From Favolaschia claudopus (Eukaryota > Basidiomycota > Agaricomycetes > Agaricales > Mycenaceae), in the NCBI GenBank assembly GCA_037176885.1, contig JAWWNJ010000139.1, positions 62,001 to 126,000 of the forward strand: DNA of 64,000 nucleotides. Direction: 5' to 3'. This document shows, piece by piece, positions 11,333 to 22,274 of this stretch (position 1 is the first letter of the stretch; each line of letters opens with the position of its first letter). The position numbers were made by a program, and so were the translations under genes. The notes beneath the pieces were generated by a model. It saw only the letters and a program-made list of their open reading frames with translations. It was not told the DNA's origin and did not search any database.

Positions 11333-11918
11333 AGCCACGGGTGAGCGGGTCATTTGAACACAATAAGACCTGGATCTAACACAGTATTAGACGCGTTATA
11401 ACCAGTTTCTGACGATAGCGCGGCAATGGCGCAACCTCCAGATGTACAAGCGTGCCGGGCGGGGTCATGCTGTCGATGGAATTGCGGGGACTCGCGCTGG
11501 CGAGTGCGCGCTGCTATGCCCCGCGTGCCCGCAGCCGGGGAAGAACCTCCCGCTGGATGGCTCGTGGAGGAACGCACCCCCCGAGCAGCGCTTTATTTAC
11601 GCGTTGTTCTTGGCGATGGACGCGAATTTTCGCATGAAACGGAAGGATGTGTCGACTGAGGGGGATGACCCTTCGCTGGGCAATGGTATCGCGTTTTGTT
11701 CGAAGGTTCAGGAGTACATGGAACACCTGGATAAAAACTGGGGGCTTGAGCAGGAGGTACGTCGTGCGCTCATGACGCTTCCATTTCAAATTGATATATA
11801 ATATCACTTTTGCAGAAAAGCACTTGCGTCGCTCACGATGCTGTGAACGAGCCGAATAGGGAAACGTATGGAACGGCGGCGTCGGGGATAGGGACGGTCG
11901 ACTGTGCGCGCCATAACA
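11331..11918. repeat. Segment A', second copy of the 588-bp KDZ duplication
   Basis: Matches 7651-8238 at constant offset. Here the KDZ exon continues past the duplicated part (ARHNMKRPNGVGDLQ), so this copy is attached to the true downstream half of the transposase. Confidence 0.9.
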
Positions 11919-12320
11919 TGAAGCGCCCGAACGGTGTGGGCGATCTTCAGAAGGGTGAAAGGTATTCTTCCGTTCTCTGCTTGTTTTCTGGTACTCCGCA
12001 GGTATATAAATATGGACTACATGGTGTGGAAGAGTCTCGAATACTACGACGAGGTCCTTCAATTATTTATCTCGTACGACATCGTCTGTCAGTGGTTCAA
12101 GAACGTTTGGATCCGCCTGGCGAAATACAGTCCCGAGCTGCAGGAACGGGGCGTGCGACGCTTCTATACCTGGCTTATTCCAACGTTCCACCTCCCCGCA
12201 CACATCGAGGACTGCAACGTCCTGTTCTCCTTCAACCTCACCCCATTCGTCGGTCAAACAGACGGGGAGGCGCCCGAGAGGGGTTGGGCTCATATCAACG
12301 GCTTCGCGACGAGCACGAGC
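11331..12320 (+). pseudogene. KDZ transposase 1, central part up to the inversion
   Basis: Exons 11391-11756, 11816-11961 and 12002-12320. The frame reads GTVDCARHNMKRPNGV, then DLQKGER|YINMDYM across an intron, then ISYDIVCQWFKNVW, FHLPAHIEDCN and TDGEAPERGWAHINGFATSTS. These are the ordered conserved motifs of the KDZ catalytic region. At about 12320 the family sequence jumps to the minus strand, and its continuation (KEMGPGARRDTLDD) is found at 13188 reading leftwards. This part alone cannot make a functional transposase. Confidence 0.85.
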
Positions 12321-13188
12321 GGCTCGGCGGCTCTGCTCGTCGGTGCTGGAGATGGCGGTCTTGCTGCCACGGGTGTTAGCGGCAACACCGCGCTGGAATT
12401 CGTTCTTGTATTGGTATTGTGCGGTACGGACAAGCAGGAGGCGTCGCAGTTCTTCCAGCGCCGCATGTGCCTGCCCCACGCGCAGCTCAAACTCGTAAGT
12501 GTGCGTGGCTCTCCTTCACCGCAGTCTGCGGCCGGGTCGCGAGCGCGGAGGGGAGCCACAGCTTGATGCTGGGGGTGGGCAAGGCGGGGGTCGGTTGTAG
12601 GCGGGCGGATTGCGTACGAGCTGCATCGTCCGCCGCTCGAATCGAAGAGACTTCTGGCGTGAAAGACTCGCGGATTTTCAGCCACTCCGCTATCTTCCTC
12701 CCCAGCTTGTTGGATCGCTCGACTAGCCCAGTCTTCTGGCGATCATGGCGTGTGTTTTGAGAAGACCAGCATCGAAAGCTAGCTGTCGCTGCTGAGCCTC
12801 CAACTGCATACCCATGTGAATCATCTCATGGGCATGGAGATCGCCCCGCACGTCGTCGATGTCGTTCTCGATGTCCTCCCTCGCAACCTCCGACGCCAGC
12901 CCTCAGGCGAATCGCAGCCATACCCTCATGCTTCTCCGTCAGCTTGAATGGGTTTGGCTTCGACGCGTCCAGCTCCCATGCCTCCATCTCCGCCCTCCAC
13001 TGCGTCACTACATCCTCCGGTAGCGCGGCCTCCGCGTCCAGCAATGCCATACAATGAGTCGTCATATTTGGGATCGCTTTCTGTATCCGCTCGAGCAGCG
13101 ACTTGCCGAGACCGATAATCTTCTTGTGATTCCAATCGTTGAAGGCGTCGTCGAGCGTATCGCGCCGAGCGCCAGGTCCCATCTCCTT
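12320..13188 (-). pseudogene. KDZ transposase 1, inverted internal segment (~870 bp)
   Basis: Read on the minus strand from 13188 down, this segment gives KEMGPGARRDTLDDAFNDW, KIIGLGKSLLERIQ, HAHEMIHMGMQLEAQQRQL and finally QAHAALEELRRLLL and ISSTDEQSRRA. This is the KDZ C-terminal helical region missing from the plus strand. The left end joins ...FATSTS and the right end joins EYRVARQALERL. Turning the segment over makes both junctions continuous in frame, with a shared GC or GCG at the breakpoints. A one-base frame problem is also present inside, near 12900. It is a simple inversion within the gene, not a separate antisense gene. Confidence 0.85.
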
Positions 13189-13899
13189 GCGGAGTACCGT
13201 GTTGCGCGACAGGCCTTGGAGCGCCTGGGCCCGCTTTTGAAGGAGACCGCTTGGCAGCAGCAGCTTCGGGTCCTCATGCCCGACGACGTTCGCCCGCGAC
13301 CACGCGCCACCTTCAGTGATCCGCAGCGCAAGGCTGGGTACAAGAGGAAACGGGGGCAGACGAGAGAGCAGGTCGAGGAGGAGAAACAGAGAAGGGAGGC
13401 CGACGCACGTCCGGCGTCATGGATCTGGCTTTCTCAGCTGTCGGAGAATGAAGAGTCGCAAGGTGGAATGGTGGAGGCATTGCGGGTCGAGTGGGCAAAG
13501 ACGCGAGCCCGTGCGCATAGGTGGACGGAGGAGGTGGATCTGCTGGAAGAGGAGATGCGTCGTGTTCTTCAGTTCCTCGAATGGAAGGCCGGATGGTGGA
13601 CAGGGCTGGTGGGACAGCGTGAAGCTCTGGTTTCAGATGCTGTATTGAATGAGGGACTCACCGCTTACGCGCGGCGCCAATCCCGCACACAGCTGGACTT
13701 GCGAGCCCGTTTCCAAGCGAATCGGCGCGACGTCCCCGCCTATATCCAGATGGGCCGAGACAGCGTCTCAGCGATCCCGGAGGAGGAGGAGGACGGCGGG
13801 GAGGACGAAGAGGACGAGAATGACGACGCTCCGGTACCGGAGGCTCCACGAGACGACTACCTGGGAGCCTCACTAGTCGACGAGTCGCTGGCATACTAA
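13189..13899 (+). pseudogene. KDZ transposase 1, C-terminal part
   Basis: After the inversion the plus strand reads EYRVARQALERLGPLLKE, a basic stretch (KRKRGQTREQVEEEKQRR), the KDZ C-terminal helix RWTEEVDLLEEEMRRVLQFL followed by EWKAGWW, and an acidic tail (EEEEDGGEDEEDENDD) before TAA at 13897-13899. An upstream ATG-like start at 13054 is a shadow: bases 13054-13188 belong to the inverted segment. About 300 bp of AT-richer sequence with no gene follows. No terminal inverted repeats could be identified for the whole element. Confidence 0.8.
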
Positions 13900-14211
13900 A
13901 TGCACTATTTTGGACTTTTTAAAGCGAAAACTGCCGCGACCCATTTGTATTTCTATCTACGATGTACACAGGCGTATTATACCGTATTTTTAGCGATTTT
14001 CTGCGTTTTTTCCGACTCGTTTTCGTCCACGCTGAGACCGACGGCGACGAAGCACCTTTGCTCGCTGTCTGCCCAATTTGGGACGCTTATGTCATACATC
14101 CGAAACGGCCCACAACCAGCTCGGACGCTTGCTCGCCGTCCCTTAAGGAAGATAGTCGTTCAGATCACTCAATACAAGAGAGGCTGGAGTTAAGCTGTAG
14201 AGGCGAGTACG

Positions 14212-14457
14212 AGTCGCCTCGGAGTTTGAAACTTTGTGGCCTTGACAACGCCGAGCCATCAATCCCATCAATTATAGCGAGAAAAAGGCCAGAAAGAAAG
14301 ACATAGTTCACCCACATTTCGTTTCCTAAAATCCGTGAAAAAAATTGCAGAGCCTAACAAGACTCGAAATATACATGTCCAAGGGTAATCACTGGAATTG
14401 GTGCTTGGTATAGGGCAGCATATGAGCCCATCAAAAAATTCAAACTCCGAGGCGACT
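14212..14457. mobile_element. 246-bp inverted-repeat element ending the exonuclease gene
   Basis: AGTCGCCTCGGAGTTTGAA at 14212-14230 is repeated in inverted orientation at 14439-14457 as a perfect 19-bp arm. The interior is non-coding. The minus-strand exonuclease gene loses family similarity exactly at this boundary (after WGLMLYQ). No target duplication was found, so insertion or a junction deletion are both possible. Confidence 0.6.
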
Positions 14458-17400
14458 TCTGTTCTGATAAAGCATAAGGCCCCATGTGTCATATCCCAAC
14501 TCGACATGGAGAGGGATTCCAGGCGGATCTGACAAGTAACCCTTTGCAATTAGCTCGAGAATATTTTTAGCGACGATCCAGGCTGCATGATTGAAAAGCG
14601 GGAGTCCGGTAGTGGCGTTTTTTAGCGGTCCAAAGGTGCGGAATACTTCACTGACATCTCCGTGAAGCTGCTCTGGGGGAGGGATGACGCGTTTACAGCG
14701 ACGCAAAACCCAATCTGGTCGCTTGCGCAACAGTTCTTCCCATGTCTGCGGGGGAACTTGGCGCTGGCCCCAAGCGATGATACGTGCTTTGTCTTCAGCA
14801 TCCGGAATGAATATTGCGTCCCGAAGCGCCCGCGCAAATTCGATGCGGAGCCCATGCAAGACCGAAATGTAGAACATGTTAAGATGTGAAATGCATCTTT
14901 GAGAACCCGGCTGCGGATACAGGTGAGCAAACGATTGCTTGTATGGCTGCTGTCGCAAGTATTCTTTGGCCCTGCTGTTGACTCTCGGCATCAGCCTCAT
15001 GCGCCTCAACAGCAGCATGATTTCGAGGGATTACACTGCCAGTTTCTTCACGCAGAAGCGCACCGAAGCCCGAAGGACCCAACTCGATTTCATTTTCGGG
15101 GGTTTCTGCACCTGACGGGAGCGACTCCGAGATTGTTGTGAGACTGCTTGAAGCTGCAGGTATAGGATCTGCGCTTGAGAGGGACATAGCTTCAGGTTGC
15201 GATGCTGCAGAAGTGATTTCAGGAAGGTTCAGAGCTGGAGCTAGACGAAGATGGCTGCGGGGACAGACAGCGCTAAATGGAACCGATCCGAATGAGGCCA
15301 AGGATTGCTCGTGTAATTTTAGGATGGCTGCTGGGACGATGATTTCCGAAACTTCGACAACACATCGGCTCGGTGAGATATTTATGATCTCCTTGGTTTT
15401 GTCGCGGCGTATTTTTCCCGTATCAAAAGTACCATCCAAACGACAGATGGAGCCTCGAGCAATGAGGCGAGTACGATTGTCGTTGAAAATCAGCACTTGA
15501 GTATCAATCTCCACTGATTTTGGAAGGGAGGCAGGAATCGGAATAGGACAGAGGAAGTCGTAGATGCAAGAGCATGCATAAACATCGAGAGATGCATAGC
15601 GAATTTGCTCCAGCGACAACACGCAGAGCTGATTCGCTCAGAGACGTTTTTGTTCAGCCGCTTCCCCAAAGTGACAGCACACAACTCCGCCAGCCCAATT
15701 CTAGCGTCCCGAACGACGAGTCGATCTTTGGCCATTTTAGCCAGGTCAACGGCGCCAACAAACGGACGAGAGGGGTGCGTCGAGAAACTGCACGGCTTTT
15801 TTGCACGGCCAGCTTTCAGAATTCGGGGGTTCTCAAGTACTTGAGCCAAAACAGAGGGGATACGACCACCAGCGAGAATCTGGCCCAGCTACAAACTGGA
15901 TGAGAAAACAAGAAGAATGTGGGTGGATAAATTCGTGTACCTGTAGAATACAAATCATATCCTTATATGCGATCTGTAGCACAGCGGTTTGCCCGCGGCC
16001 AGTCACATATCCGCGCTGGGAGACTTCAACGTTCCATTCCGCGTCCAGGAAGATAATGATTTTGTCTTTAACTTGGAGAAATACTTAGTGCATCCCGGGC
16101 CTTAGTTTGAGCAAACTAGCGGGGCCATCAAAGATCATTTGGGCAAGTTGAAAAATCGCAGATTGGGGATTCTGGCCGGCTTGATGGCGGATCAATTTTG
16201 TCTGCCCAACAAATGGACAGAAAGAATTCCCTTTGACCGTAAAACCCACACTACATGTTATTTGAGGTCAAAATGTGCTATCATTGTCGAGAACGGCACC
16301 GAATATTGATCGGACATTTTTTTTGTCCACTTAGTGTATGGTCAATGCCATTGATGTACCCCGACAGCATTGACATTGCCTGGTCGAAATAATGACCGTG
16401 ACGTTCCATAAATGAATCAAATAGGTCTCGGAGCCATTGCGAACTCGGAATGAACCCATGATACCCGTTCGGCGACGTGTCGTCAAAAGCTTTGAATGCG
16501 GCAAACTTTTTATCCCGCCGCCATTGATCTATCCCTTGAGCTTCCGCGAGTTTCCATAAGTAGGATAGTTGGAGGTTGTCATAATATTCAAGATGGCGCA
16601 CACGAAGAGCATCGGAGAATTGTTTGGCCCCCAGTCCGCTCTGAAAGCAAGATCGCATGAACATAAACAGACTTTCCGAAATGGCGCTGCGATGAGTGAT
16701 CATCGCTGGAAATCGCAAGGCCAGACGGCGAGGGAGAACAGCTAGAATACGCGAATCCCAGCTGCGAAAGGTGACCGTTGGCTTATTGGATTTTGAATTC
16801 CGACAACTCGGGCAACGGTAGCGATATCCAATGATCCAAAACGTCTTATTGAGGTCAACACAGCGCCGTGGACGTTCAACGTGAACGTGGCGGTACAGCC
16901 GGCGTTTGCATTGCAGACACGGAATTCCTCCAGGGACCAGGGCTTCTGGATCCCAGAGGAAAAAGGTGGGACTGAACATGCACTCGGGTGCAAGATTCTC
17001 CAAATCATTCAGCGCGAAGAACGGGTCTTGGTTTGGGAACCAAAACGTTTTGGCTTCTCGGTAGAGCGAAGGTAGATCGTTGACTCGAGGAGCGGATGCA
17101 GCGACATGGGCTTCAAATTGATCCATGAGCATTGTTGGAAGAGCATATGCAGGGCCGCCAGTCCGCCTTTGGCGTGAAGATCCCTCAGAGCTTTCTGAAT
17201 TTTCACCACCAGCAGTCGCAGGGTCCTCCTCATCATCCTCTTCATCGCTATCCTCGCCCGTTAAATCACGACCAATGCCGTCGTTGAGAAGACCGGAATA
17301 ATCATCGTTCTCGCTATCGTCGTCGATAATGCTGTTTGATTCATCTCTCGTCGCCGCAAGTGAGGGGGGTACAGAGGTGGTACTCGTACTCGTAGTAAGA

Positions 17401-18143
17401 TGCTGGGTACGGATGGGAGTCTCTGTGTTTCCACCAATCAAGCGGCCGCCACTCATGCGCAAGGTGGTCGCCTCGTTTCTGGGCTGCCGGTGAAATAGAG
17501 GAGGCGGGATGCCGGGAACATGCTAGGTTAAAATAAAAGTTAGCATGAATATCTTGTGTGAGGTTGAATGTGCACGCACTATGCGACCCAAATTAATAGT
17601 CGTTGGCGCCGGCAAAGGACACGTGCCCAGCCGACCAACCGGACGCTTGACTGCTTCAGGCGGCCCAGTCCCAGCTGCTCGAGCTATTTGAAGATATCCT
17701 GTCCCCGGGGGACGGCCGAGTTTTTTGGGAGCGGAAGCTTCTCCCGACTCATTGCTGAGTCGTGGTTTCTTGCTCGTTGAGCCTTTCGGTCGTCCGGGCT
17801 TGCACTTGACAGGAAGCTCCGATGCCGCTGCACCGGTCGGAAGTACTGATTTTTGAGGTTAATATTTGAAGGTAAGCAAAAGATTTGTCGGCACACCTGA
17901 TTTCCGCCGCATCCTGGCCCAAGCCCCCCAAGGTTTCTGCTGCTGTTATCTCTTCCGCTGTGTAGTCGTCGGTTTGGGTCCAGTAGACATCGTCTTCTTC
18001 TACAGTATTTCTGTTGAATCCATTACGCGAGAACCCGCATAGTCTCGTGACCAGACTCTTATGCCATTCCAAAGGGAACCCTGTCATAAGAACTTGTGCG
18101 CATTCCGCCGCAACGTGCGCACCCGATAAGGGAATTTGATGAG
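14458..18143 (-). pseudogene. AT-hook / zinc-cluster / DEDDy 3'-5' exonuclease protein, decayed
   Basis: Minus-strand order: LEWHKSLVTRLCGFSRNGF exon (about 18140-17897); AT-hook exon 17845-17580 (PGRPKGS, LGRPPGTG, VGRLG); intron 17579-17523; large exon 17522 to about 16290 with acidic stretches and a Cys cluster (IPCLQCKRRLYRH, CPSCRN, TVTFRSWDSRIL) like the DUF6729 type; then a WRN/RNase D-like exonuclease with FLDAEWNVE (first D and E), LENPRILKAGR, LAELCAVTLGKRL and QIRYASLDVYA (last D region); then a C-terminal domain (LRDAIFIP, KRVIPPPEQL, GPLKNATTGLPLF). DEDDy enzymes trim DNA or RNA 3' ends. Frameshifts at about 15625 and 14885, stops near 16240, an ambiguous splice at 17897 and the lost 3' end make it a pseudogene. 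Such proteins are common in agarics and may themselves be mobile, which is inference. Confidence 0.7.
18040..18090. repeat. 51-bp hairpin unit, copy 1 (inside coding exon)
   Basis: Begins TAGTCTCGTGACCAGAC and ends CCCTGTCATAAG, and contains an internal inverted repeat (CTTATG ... CATAAG). On the minus strand it encodes LMTGFPLEWHKSLVTRL of the exonuclease gene. Copies occur at 18829-18879 (inverted), 24030-24080 and 24114-24164 (inverted). Confidence 0.85.
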
Positions 18144-18721
18144 AGCTGTGTTGATGGCAATCCTTCCGGCGAACCTCGGCATCCGCCAAATCCTTGTCCT
18201 TCATTTGCGCGAAGGGGACCAACCATTCGCGTCCCCTCCCCTCCCTCGCTCCGCTCGGGGGGTCCCCCAAGCCGGGGCCGCTCAGGTTGGCACTCTAAAG
18301 CCTCGTTCGCGCGAATCCTTCTGTTCCTCACCCCCACACCCCCCCCGAACCCTAACCACTAACCCAAACCTTAACCCTAACCAGGTACTAACCGAGTAAT
18401 CTTTTGGCCTTCGGCAGTCCCAAAAGTGGGAGCAAACCCTAACCACCTAACCAGTGACTTTTTGAGCCTTCGGCAGTGATAGTATAAGTGAAGCAAAAAA
18501 ATGTAAACAGAAAGAATTGAACTCACCACCTCAACAATACGAATCTCCTAGATCTCTACCTACGAACCTCTATACTACACAGCAATTGGTTGACTCCTTT
18601 CTTTCAGCATGACATTACGCCCTCGAGCCTCGACGACTCACATTGATCTATAGTGAAATATATTTGATCGCCGAGGATTCTGCCGCGATCAAATTCCCTT
18701 ATCGGGTGCGCACGTTGCGGC
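18106..18721. repeat. Inner arms of an inverted duplication
   Basis: TTCCGCCGCAACGTGCGCAC and the following bases (18106-18143, 38 bp) recur inverted at 18684-18721. Together with the 51-bp units at 18040 and 18829 they form one imperfect inverted duplication of about 840 bp. The right arm has about 107 bp extra between the two matched blocks. Confidence 0.8.
18346..18450. repeat. Telomere-like CCCTAA repeats, interstitial
   Basis: AACCCTAACC, TTAACCCTAACC and diverged copies (CACTAACCCAAACC) cluster at 18346-18383, with another AACCCTAACC at about 18435. They are preceded by a C-rich run (18331-18347). The count is small and interrupted, so this is not a functional telomere. It may be a scar of end repair or part of the surrounding inverted duplication. 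Confidence 0.6.
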
Positions 18722-18828
18722 GGAAAGTCAAGAGTGGTCATAAGAGTCAAGTCCACATACTGTGGGAAAACTCCATCAATTTTGATAGAGCCATGGTACG
18801 GTTATGTGGCCGCTGATTGTTCCAGACT

Positions 18829-18879
18829 CTTATGACAGGGTTCCCTTTCGGATGGCATAAGAGTCTGGTCACGAGACTA
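18829..18879. repeat. 51-bp hairpin unit, copy 2 (inverted)
   Basis: Reverse-complement copy of 18040-18090 with two or so differences. Its surroundings extend the hairpin: CCAGACTCTTATG at the left pairs with CATAAGAGTCTGG at the right, a perfect 13-bp stem. Confidence 0.85.
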
Positions 18880-18899
18880 GAACCTGCAGAACGTGTTGA

Positions 18900-20440
18900 C
18901 GGCGTTTACGTACTATATATGCGAAGTGAGTCGTGAGAGTGGGAGAAGGTGGGAGAAGGTGGGAAGAGGCTGTGTGCGGGAGTCGGCCCGCGTTTGAAAC
19001 TCCGACGGTATCACGATAGCGGTATACAAGACACGCCTCCGCTTCGCTCCGGCAGCCGGCGGACACTTTGCGGCCATTGCCAAGATGCCGCAGATAAATG
19101 GCATTGAGCCTGAGCAATTGAGAAGGGACACCGAGTATTCGAGGAACTGAATTGCGGAATATTGAAACAATCAGAGCATTGAAACTATTGTAATGTGAGA
19201 GGATGCGACCATTTGACGCGAAATGAAAGGAAACTGGAGAAAGCTCTGGATTTGGAGCATCCCTTTCAAAAGCTGAGGCCGCGCCGAAGGAGAAATCAAG
19301 AGGTGTTGAAGATAACCAGTAGAGCCAGCGTTGTTGTGTCCCGCTTGAGTTTGGGGTCGCTGGAGGAGTTCAACATAGGGAGCAGAAGGGAAGGAGTAAT
19401 TGAACGATGAAAGCTTAGCTCTAATTTAACCTACCTGCGGCGTGGTTCACAGCTGTTCGAGCGGAGAAACAGCAATGAATTCCTAATCCGGCGAGCTCAG
19501 AATGCAAAGGTGGTGGAAATTCACCCTCCGCATGCCGCAGTGATACGAAAGATGCTGAATCAAATCAATGAAAGAATGCAACCAGCCAGCTCAAGAGAAA
19601 TGGACGATATAAAACTTGCCGGAAGGAGATACTGCACCGCCGACTCGCCATCTCGTTAAAGAATGGTTAATTCCACCGCCATCAGTATCGAGCCCGGGGG
19701 TATACACGACTTTATACTCTTCTGGATTAAGACATCCCTTATTAGAGGGGGTATAGTTGACTTTTGCAAAACTCTTCTGGATTAATTCATCCCTTATTAG
19801 AGGAAATTAGAGGGCCTCCACCTCGCGGCAGCACTAATCCAGATACCGGCGGAGTTTGAAATGCCGGCCCGCGCGGTCCCACCGCTCCGGCAGCCATTCA
19901 ATGGCAGCGCTGCGAAATACTGGCAAGAGGCCGTTGCACCAACGGTGCACGCATGCAAAATGCACACTTCATTGCTTATTGCTGTCCTAGTAGGGCCCTG
20001 TATCACTCTCTTCTTCCTCGGTGAGAGCAGTGGGATTCTAGCTAAAAATTGCCCAGAATCCGTTCAACCTTCATGAATAGATGTCATTGGTGTTTGCCCG
20101 GCCGTTTCAAGAATTCTATGATGTCACGCATAACGCTGCGGCCGTTTCTGGTTTCCATGCGGTCACGCTCGAGGGTCTGTTTCACCCATAGAAATTGCTA
20201 CAGGCGACTTTGCTTGATTTACTCTATTTTTTTGACATTGATGGCGCTCTGGAGACGTCAAAAAAGCCGATTTTTCTCTGGAAGTTGCGGGAAACGCTTA
20301 GTTTTGAGCAGCTGCTTCGCTTCAGCTACCCAGAACCTCCTTCCTGTGGCTGTATTACTCAATAGCAAATTGAGCGATGCCAATTTGTAATTCCTGGCTG
20401 GCTCCTTCCCTTTTGTAAACATTGCTCTTTAACTTGGACC
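18900..20440. other. No gene recognised
   Basis: Short unrelated open frames only. A 33-bp sequence (ACTCTTCTGGATTAAG...) at 19716-19748 is repeated 55 bp downstream at 19771-19803 with three differences, each ending in CATCCCTTATTAGAGG. Confidence 0.5.
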
Positions 20441-20449
20441 CCCGGCCTG

Positions 20450-20990
20450 TGATCTTATCGACGAGCAACTTGTCCGATCGACGACCTCCCCATATGCAAA
20501 CCGCCCTGGAGTTCATAAATTCTTGCCCCCCGGTTTGGGTGCAAAATGTGGCTTTTCTGGTAGGTAGCCTTTCGTTTCCGATAGATGATGCTCACGAAAG
20601 CTTCAGAAGAAGACGATTTACATCTGATCTTGCAAAATCTTATGTGGAGAGACGTATTTCCGCCCGAGACTCCCCGCGCAAAATAGTCTCAATGACGTTT
20701 TGACATCACCGGAAAATATTGATGACATCCCGTTTCAAGTTCGGCGCAGCAGCAGGCTGCGACATTACACGCGGACCAGTCGCATTGTTGTTCCGCCTAA
20801 TAATATTCCTCTTGACCGCCCATTTCCGTAAGTAATTATCACAAGTCCCCGCTGTGATAGATTCACATATAACTTGTCCCAATAGCGGGTGGGCTCTTCT
20901 GGACGAAAAAGAGAATGAGGTTGACTTGAACGGAAATGTCATCCAGCGTCGACGGCGATCCCGATGTAATGGTGGCCGGAAATCCATTCA
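20450..20990 (+). pseudogene. Decayed, unrecognised coding stretch
   Basis: Plus-strand pieces read EEDDLHLILQNLMWRDVFPP and then, after a one-base shift near 20685, NSLNDVLTSPENIDDIPF and RRSSRLRHYTRTSRIVVPP. A GTAAGT donor at about 20829 and a CAATAG acceptor at about 20885 would make an intron, followed by KRE/RRRRSRC. The combination looks protein-like but I cannot assign a family. Confidence 0.3.
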
Positions 20991-21349
20991 AGCTCAGTGA
21001 TATTGGTCAGAAGAGAGAGACTCACCAGTACTATGTACATAACCTCAGACCCTGGTCCCCAGGGATTAGCCCACCCAAATGCAAGTTCTGACCCCTACCA
21101 ACAATAACCACTTTTTGGCCCACGAGTCCTCAACTCGGCAAACTCATTATTTGGATGAATCCCCTAGGGCCCTGCGACTGGGAGGACAACTGCTCCACAA
21201 AAAGTGTAGCATTCAGTACAGATATTCTATTAGGCACCTGGGGACTTGAGAAGAGGGCAACACTCCGTCTGCACGCAATTTGCGCGTTTTGTCGGTCAAA
21301 ATAGCGGAGCCTGGCGACCGTATTTGAAGGACAGCCACTATATTAGGCA

Positions 21350-22270
21350 GGGTTGGCACGGGTGGTGGTAATAAGTAGCTGGTATCTACCAAATTCAGCT
21401 TGCCTTTTTCCACCCACATTCTTGCCTCAGCTGCGCACAATTCGCATTTGCCTAACCCGCTGTGCTCTTCGTAGTGCTCATTCGCTCTTGCTACTCTTCT
21501 GGACACCCGCTTTAAGACCTTGTAAGGATTCGCTCTTGCATTCTCTTGGACGACCCCGCGCGCTAAGCTTGTCTGTAAACGGATTTCTGGACTCTATATA
21601 TTTTGCATTTAACAAGAATACATCCGTATTCTACAACAACTCGTGGACACATTGGGAAATCCGTCAAACACAGATCCCTAGCGCTCATCATCCTCTCTGC
21701 TCTCTCGTACTTGAGCAGAGAACCAACATCTCCGCGTGCACCGCAGGACGCAGGTCTCGTTTTCGGAGCCGCCGCACCCTTCGTTAACAACACCGCCGAC
21801 GTCGCTGCAGCTTGCTAACCTGAGCACTCCTCCACGCTCCGTCCATTCCCCCGCGCCATCTGTCGAGTTCATCGACGAAAGCTTCCTCGTCGCCGAGCTC
21901 ACGGAGTTCGCTGGACCATGTCTCACCACCGACATCGATCATACCGTGGCTATTACCAGGTATACGATGAATCCTCCGATCTTCAGTTCCTCGCGCATCC
22001 TGAACAATAAGTTTCCCGACCGTATTGCTCGCCGTGATCAAGCGTTGGAATTTGGTGCAGTCGCATTCGCGAGGAACTACTGCCAGTGACCGTCGCTGTC
22101 ACATCGGTTGAAGTTGCGCAATTGGTGAATGGAGGTGGACCCGTGTATCGTCTGCAGATGGTAACATGGTGGGGCTTCTGGAAGAGATTGGATGATCTCC
22201 GCAGACGCTTCAAGGACGCTATCGTGGCGTTGGGTGGATGTCAAATGTGCCAACTTGGGGACGCAGCGAG
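21350..22270 (+). other. Probable 5' end of the Ty3/gypsy relic (LTR/leader)
   Basis: A CT-rich stretch with a TATA-like CTCTATATATTTTGC at about 21592-21606 precedes the gag remains. From about 21920 the plus strand has gag-like pieces with stops. No LTR boundaries or primer site could be fixed, since no second LTR copy is in the window. Confidence 0.3.
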
Positions 22271-22274
22271 GATC

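Noticed and set aside
13054..13188. ATG start for the downstream KDZ frame at 13054
   Set aside because: These bases belong to the inverted segment; the frame there is antisense to KDZ codons and only accidentally joined to the C-terminal part.
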